Positions 4,905 to 8,014 of a stretch of 8,014 bases of DNA are shown here, one piece after another. Source of the stretch: Bacteroidota bacterium (lineage in GTDB: Bacteria > Bacteroidota > Ignavibacteria > UBA10030 > UBA8401). The translations under genes were made by a program, and so were the position numbers. The stretch covers positions 1 to 8,014 of the forward strand of contig JAVBYH010000236.1 of NCBI GenBank assembly GCA_030824175.1, given 5' to 3'. Numbering within the stretch: the stretch's first letter is position 1; each line of letters begins with the position of its first letter. The notes below the pieces were generated by a model, which was given only the letters and a program-made list of their open reading frames with translations, did no database searches and had not been told where the DNA came from.

Positions 4905-7253
4905 TTATTGCGAATCGTCGAGCTCGATCGACGCATGGGCCTGCGTCTCCGCGGGAGGCGGGTCGGTGCGTCTGTTCCGGACGACGATGTCCGTGGCGTC
5001 GAAGCCGAACAGGTCGTCGCTCGTGAAGATCATCTGAAAATCCTTTTCCGTGAAGAACACCCTGAACTTTTCCGCGAGCTCGTCCAGGCGTTTCAGGTAG
5101 AAGCCCGTGTTCTCGTCCGGAAAATTTTCATCCCAGAGGTGCGCCTCCTTCACGTTCCTGAACCCGGTGATGGACGCATCCTTGCCGGTGAAATAATAAG
5201 TCACCTTCTCGCCGAGCCTCACCGGGCGCCGCGACTGGATGACAGCCTCGTACACGGCCGACCGGTTCCGCCGTCCGGACGCCACGCCCTCCTCGTACTC
5301 CTCGAGTGATTCCCTGATCATATCCGTCCGCGCGAAGTCGGACACGTTCATCTCGTGGAAGCGGAGCGAATGGACGAGCTCGATGTAGAGCGTATGGATG
5401 TCGCTGAATCGTCCGTTGAGCAGGCATTCGACGCCTTGCTGAAGGAAGATCCTCCCGAATTTTTCGATGCTGCGGGAGAGGAGCGAGGAGCCCTTGAGCG
5501 AGACCTTTTCGTCGTAGCCGAGGAGGGCGTAATTCTTCTTCTTGTAGCTGAGCATCCGCTTGTAGCGTCCGCTGAACCCGAGCGTGATTCCTTCGGGGAG
5601 GAGGGCGGAAAGCCGGGCGACGAAGTCCTGCTCGGCGTGCTCTCCAACGATGTTGTCGGGGGGGATGAAATACAGACCGTCGGTGTCCACCTCGATCACC
5701 GTGCCGTTGTAGAGTGAGATGTCGCGGATGAGGCGGCGGAGCAGGTCCTGTCCCGATGTGGTGACTTCGTCGGCCTTGGCGTAGTCGTTGAACAGCGCCT
5801 TCGAGTATCCGAGGTATCCGTAGAAGGAATTGATGAGGACCTTCAGAGACGACTGGAGGGCGTCGGCTCGCGTGCGCGCCGTCGGGTCCGTCATCGCCTT
5901 GAGGGAGCGTTTCGTCTCGAGCCGCTTCGCGGTGAGGAAACGGAGGGCGGTGGTGAAGACTTCGAGGGCATCGGAGGCGGGCCGAATGGCTCGCGTGAGC
6001 ATGAGCGACGGGTAGAGCGAATCGACGTCGGCATGGACGACGGGGCCGAAGACACCCGTAACGAAGACATCGGTGTATCCCCCGGATGTCTGGAAGCCGT
6101 GCTGCGGTTTGGGGAGCGAGTGGCGCCGGCGCACGTACGCGCGGAGGAAGATCGATTCGATCTTCGCCGCCGATCCGAGTTTCGCGAGCGTGCCGAAGTT
6201 GAACGGCAACATTTGTGCGAGGTAAAAGGACGGGCCGAGGAGGATGTCCGCCAGGGCCCGGGTTTCACGGGCGTTGTCCAGCGCGTGGCGCTGCAGCGCC
6301 GCCGGCTCATGGTCCCAGTGCCATGAGATCTTGTCCTCGGGAATGTACGTCCGGCCTGGCGATGCGGCGCTGAAATAGTGCGCGGCGTATTTTAGGCTGT
6401 AGCTCTCGAGCGTGCGGCGCGACGCGTCGAAGGATTGGAGCAGGAGCCACGTGTCGATGATGTGCCGGCCGGCGATCTCGAAGCTCGTGTATTCGAGCGC
6501 GCTGTCGGCGAACATCGTGCGCGTCTTGAACGCGGCGGGGACCGAGCCGTCGCGCCCCACGGCGAAGTCGATGCCGTGGAGCTCGCAGCGTTTCATGATG
6601 TACGGCAGCGCGCCGGCGTAGCAGTTGTGCCCCTCGATCACGTCCGGGTCCCTCTCGAGGATGAGGGCGATGAATTCCTCCAGGAGTTTCTTCTCGCCGC
6701 CGCGCTTTGCGGTGAGCACCTTCTCCCAGCCGCGCGTATCGGCCAGGGCGATCATGATGATCGCATCGTCTCTGCGGTCGGCGTTGCTCACACGGTGCGT
6801 TTTGGAGTACGTCTCGATGTCGACCTGCATCCGGCAGAGGTCCGTGAACTCCATTCCCTTGAAAAGCGTCATGCCCGACTGGAGGAGATACTGCGTCGTC
6901 ATGTCGGGGCGGAAGAGGATGTGCTCCGTATCGAGGTACGAGGAAATCGGCGTCTGAAAGTAGGAGCTGATCTTGCGGAGCGCATACTGCACCGCTTCCC
7001 AGGCGTCGAACGACGATTGGAAGACGCAGAGGTGTTGGTAGAAATTCGTGCCGTCGAGCTTCTTCAGCCAGAACTTCTTCGGGAATCCGTCGATGAAGCG
7101 GGAGTCCGAGAGGTGGAAGAACGGGAAGAATTCAACGTCCGAGGCCGCCACGGCGCCGGCGACGCGCTTGTAGATGCGTATCGATGCGCCGCCCACGGGG
7201 TGGAGCGCGACGACGTGCGTCTCGTCGTTATGTCCGAACAACAGGGTATCCAT
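4905..7253 (-). CDS. polB: Family-B DNA polymerase with degenerate proofreading domain
   Basis: A 782-residue DNA-directed DNA polymerase, typical length for the family. Polymerase motifs are complete: motif A DVDSLYPS (D409), motif B KVLINSFYGYLG (K471, Y478), motif C VDTDGLYF (D523, D525; the DTDG form also occurs in Thermococcales enzymes) and KxY as KKNYALL (K573-Y575). The N-terminal 3'-5' exonuclease domain keeps Exo I (VDIETYS, D145/E147). Exo II reads GHNCYAGALPY, with alanine (A215) where the family has the catalytic Asp of GHNxxxFDLPY. Exo III reads HALDNARETR, with H323 for Tyr and N327 for Asp of YxxxD. Proofreading is therefore probably lost. Bacterial PolBs are known in repair and translesion synthesis (E. 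coli Pol II). The only in-frame start is the ATG at 7253: a TAG lies six bases upstream in frame. AGGAG abuts this ATG with no spacer, which is odd. No primase, helicase or phage genes flank it. Confidence 0.93.
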   Translation of the reverse strand: MDTLLFGHNDETHVVALHPVGGASIRIYKRVAGAVAASDVEFFPFFHLSDSRFIDGFPKKFWLKKLDGTNFYQHLCVFQSSFDAWEAVQYALRKISSYFQTPISSYLDTEHILFRPDMTTQYLLQSGMTLFKGMEFTDLCRMQVDIETYSKTHRVSNADRRDDAIIMIALADTRGWEKVLTAKRGGEKKLLEEFIALILERDPDVIEGHNCYAGALPYIMKRCELHGIDFAVGRDGSVPAAFKTRTMFADSALEYTSFEIAGRHIIDTWLLLQSFDASRRTLESYSLKYAAHYFSAASPGRTYIPEDKISWHWDHEPAALQRHALDNARETRALADILLGPSFYLAQMLPFNFGTLAKLGSAAKIESIFLRAYVRRRHSLPKPQHGFQTSGGYTDVFVTGVFGPVVHADVDSLYPSLMLTRAIRPASDALEVFTTALRFLTAKRLETKRSLKAMTDPTARTRADALQSSLKVLINSFYGYLGYSKALFNDYAKADEVTTSGQDLLRRLIRDISLYNGTVIEVDTDGLYFIPPDNIVGEHAEQDFVARLSALLPEGITLGFSGRYKRMLSYKKKNYALLGYDEKVSLKGSSLLSRSIEKFGRIFLQQGVECLLNGRFSDIHTLYIELVHSLRFHEMNVSDFARTDMIRESLEEYEEGVASGRRNRSAVYEAVIQSRRPVRLGEKVTYYFTGKDASITGFRNVKEAHLWDENFPDENTGFYLKRLDELAEKFRVFFTEKDFQMIFTSDDLFGFDATDIVVRNRRTDPPPAETQAHASIELDDSQ

Positions 7254-7269
7254 CTCCTAATATAGGAGA
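7253..7269. promoter_or_regulatory. Inverted repeat covering the polB ribosome binding site and start
   Basis: On the + strand TCTCCTA, spacer ATA, TAGGAGA: 7-base perfect arms. In the polB mRNA the second arm is the AGGAG next to the ATG, and the first base of the ATG is itself the last paired base. It could be a repressor operator at the promoter/start region or a small hairpin hiding the ribosome binding site. The repeat is seen directly; the function is inference. Confidence 0.45.
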
Positions 7270-7302
7270 CGGGATCGTAAAATCAAATGGACGCACGGAG
7301 GG

Positions 7303-7351
7303 TTTAAAAGCACGACGCGTCCGGACTCGGGAGTCCGGACGCGTTGTCGTG
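7303..7351 (-). terminator. Intrinsic terminator of the tRNA-Ser operon
   Basis: GCGTCCGGACTC (7317-7328) pairs with GAGTCCGGACGC (7331-7342), and outer arms CACGAC (7311-7316) and GTCGTG (7346-7351) extend the stem around a three-base bulge. Reading the minus strand, the hairpin starts ten bases after the tRNA-Ser(GGA) 3' end and is followed by CTTTTAAA. It therefore fits termination of the tRNA transcript ahead of polB. Confidence 0.75.
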
Positions 7352-7360
7352 TGATGATTG

Positions 7361-7447
7361 CGGAGAGGGTGGGATTCGAACCCACGGAACGCTTTCACGT
7401 TCACACACTTTCCAGGCGTGCCAGTTCAACCACTCCTGCACCTCTCC
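7361..7447 (-). tRNA. tRNA-Ser, anticodon GGA
   Basis: An 87-base type II (long variable arm) tRNA. The acceptor stem is GGAGAGG/CCTCTCC with discriminator G, and the anticodon arm is CACGC-CTGGAAA-GTGTG with anticodon GGA (TCC at 7411-7413 on the + strand). The T arm contains GGTTCGAATCC, and the variable arm is typical of serine tRNA. It closely resembles the known E. coli tRNA-Ser(GGA) in the anticodon region. It reads UCC/UCU codons. The 3' CCA is not encoded (CAA follows), so it must be added by nucleotidyltransferase. It is the second gene of a two-tRNA transcript. Confidence 0.96.
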
Positions 7448-7484
7448 GAAATAACGGATGTGTGTACACCGGCCTTGCCAGTAG

Positions 7485-7571
7485 CGGAGAGGGAGAGATT
7501 CGAACTCTCGATACCCTTACGAGTACACTAGTTTTCGAGACTAGCTCTTTCAACCACTCAGACACCTCTCC
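7485..7571 (-). tRNA. tRNA-Ser, anticodon CGA
   Basis: An 87-base type II tRNA with the same acceptor stem as its neighbour (GGAGAGG/CCTCTCC, discriminator G). The anticodon arm is CTAGT-CTCGAAA-ACTAG with anticodon CGA (TCG at 7535-7537 on the + strand). The T arm contains AGTTCGAATCT and there is a long variable arm. It reads UCG codons, which suits a GC-rich genome. CCA is not encoded. It is the first gene of the pair, 37 bases ahead of tRNA-Ser(GGA); the spacer contains only a small GTGTACAC palindrome. Confidence 0.95.
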
Positions 7572-7612
7572 GTGTCTTCCCGACGTGTCGACTTTTCATT
7601 GTCAGGAATTTT

Positions 7613-7641
7613 AATCTACACAATCTTGTTAAAAAATGCAA
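7613..7641 (-). promoter_or_regulatory. Promoter of the tRNA-Ser pair
   Basis: On the minus strand, TTGCAT (7636-7641), a 17-base spacer, then TAGATT (7613-7618), in an A/T-rich stretch. Transcription would start near 7606, leaving a roughly 35-base leader before the first tRNA at 7571. Spacing and placement are good. The assignment is by consensus only. Confidence 0.6.
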
Positions 7642-7738
7642 GAGGAGTTGCACATTTTCATGGAATCTTCCCGCCCTTTTTTTCGGGGGGAGGCCGGAGG
7701 CCCCGCCGCGCGATAAGCGGTCAAAATGAATTATTTTG

Positions 7739-7767
7739 TTGCAGTTGCGGATTAACTTCACTATATT
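7739..7767 (+). promoter_or_regulatory. Promoter upstream of rimP
   Basis: TTGCAG (7739-7744), 17 bases, TATATT (7762-7767) on the + strand. The -10 continues as TATATTTA, which also fits seven of eight bases of the Bacteroidota -7 element TAnnTTTG. Predicted start is near 7774, about 10 bases before the terminator hairpin. It diverges from the tRNA promoter across roughly 100 bases (7642-7738) in which I see no other feature apart from a GC-rich patch. Confidence 0.55.
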
Positions 7768-7783
7768 TAAATCGTTGATGGAG

Positions 7784-7808
7784 TCCCGCGGTAGCGGGAT
7801 TTTTTTTT
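7784..7808 (+). terminator. Intrinsic terminator or attenuator before rimP
   Basis: TCCCGC (7784-7789), loop GGTA, GCGGGA (7794-7799), then nine T (7800-7808). It lies 11 bases before the rimP start and only about 10 bases after the predicted transcription start. It may block read-through from upstream, or act as a premature terminator that tunes rimP expression. Confidence 0.75.
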
Positions 7809-7819
7809 GGGCACTACTT

Positions 7820-8014
7820 ATGATGACGCAAACACTTCAAAAAATAGAAGAAATCGCCGTTCCGATCATCGGGCTGCACGGGGCGTTCCTCACGGAACTC
7901 GTCGTGCGCGGAGAACTGCGAAGCAAAGTGCTGGAAGTGTATGTCGACACGGACGAGGGGATCACCATCGATGTCTGCACGGCGATCTCCAGGGATCTCT
8001 CGGAGGCGCTCGAC
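7820..8014 (+). CDS. rimP: Ribosome maturation factor RimP, N-terminal 65 residues (partial)
   Basis: The frame is open from ATG 7820 (a second ATG follows at 7823) to the window edge. The visible part reads as the RimP N-terminal domain: IEEIAVPIIGLHGAFLTEL, then VLEVYVDTDEGITIDVC and AISRDLSEALD. This matches the family pattern in which a V.VYID..GI..D.C...S......D block ends the first alpha/beta domain. RimP (formerly YhbC/P15A) assists 30S subunit maturation. In most bacteria it heads an operon with nusA and infB, which would lie beyond the window. No Shine-Dalgarno site is evident before either ATG. The gene is preceded closely by a promoter and a terminator hairpin. Confidence 0.9.
   Translation, partial: MMTQTLQKIEEIAVPIIGLHGAFLTELVVRGELRSKVLEVYVDTDEGITIDVCTAISRDLSEALD

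Noticed and set aside
4905..7253. PolB as part of a phage, casposon or protein-primed mobile element
   Set aside because: There are no terminal repeats, Cas1, terminal protein, integrase or capsid genes around it. Its neighbours are chromosomal housekeeping genes and the length fits cellular PolB.
6435..7265. A 276-codon open frame on the + strand opposite polB (also 4857-5309 and 5355-5717)
   Set aside because: These are low-complexity R/E/V-rich antisense translations of polB; the minus strand carries all the polymerase motifs.
7351..7614. A + strand open frame of 87 codons
   Set aside because: It runs straight across both serine tRNA genes in antisense and is a well-known kind of false ORF.
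7660..7720. GC-rich patch with CCCGCC, seven T, GGGGGG and GGCC repeats
   Set aside because: Possible stems are short and imperfect, with large loops; no convincing terminator or RNA structure.
7558..7778. Small open frames on both strands in the divergent intergenic region
   Set aside because: They overlap the tRNA 5' end, promoters and terminator, and have no ribosome binding site or recognisable composition.

Overview
The window is 8 kb of gene-dense, GC-rich bacterial chromosome. Protein similarity suggests a free-living heterotroph. Three features recall the Bacteroidota/Chlorobi/Ignavibacteria neighbourhood: a split methylmalonyl-CoA mutase, a bacterial family-B DNA polymerase, and promoters of the form TTG-N20-TAnnTT. 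Clear Shine-Dalgarno sites argue against the Bacteroidia proper. The taxonomic placement is an inference and is not secure. There are no phage, transposase, CRISPR or recognisable defence genes.

Left part (1-2824, + strand): the end of an aspartate carbamoyltransferase gene (pyrB), then ornithine aminotransferase (rocD), then a P-loop protein of the cyclic-2,3-diphosphoglycerate synthetase family (COG2403). All three point the same way with no obvious terminator between them, so this looks like a carbamoyl-phosphate/ornithine nitrogen-metabolism cluster. A perfect 20-base palindrome separates rocD from the P-loop gene. A GTAG-footed REP-like hairpin (2850-2876) follows the cluster.

Middle part (2918-4839, + strand): a tightly packed trio, namely an exported alpha/beta-hydrolase (esterase), the nucleotide pyrophosphatase Maf (start overlapping the esterase stop), and a stand-alone cobalamin-binding subunit of methylmalonyl-CoA mutase. 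It ends in a strong 15-bp-stem terminator (4848-4883).

Right part (4905-7571, - strand): a 782-residue family-B DNA polymerase lies convergent to the trio. Its polymerase motifs are intact, but two of its three proofreading-exonuclease motifs are ruined. Upstream of it, on the same strand, are two tandem serine tRNAs (anticodons CGA then GGA). They have their own promoter and a bulged-hairpin terminator.

Far right (7572-8014): a roughly 250-base divergent intergenic region carries the tRNA promoter (- strand) and a + strand promoter. The + strand promoter is followed almost at once by an intrinsic terminator and then by the start of rimP, which is cut by the window edge. I see no gene between 7572 and 7819.

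Nothing here amounts to a clearly new multi-gene system. The observations most worth following are the exonuclease-degenerate PolB, the palindrome over its start, the pyrB-rocD-COG2403 neighbourhood, and the promoter-terminator arrangement before rimP.
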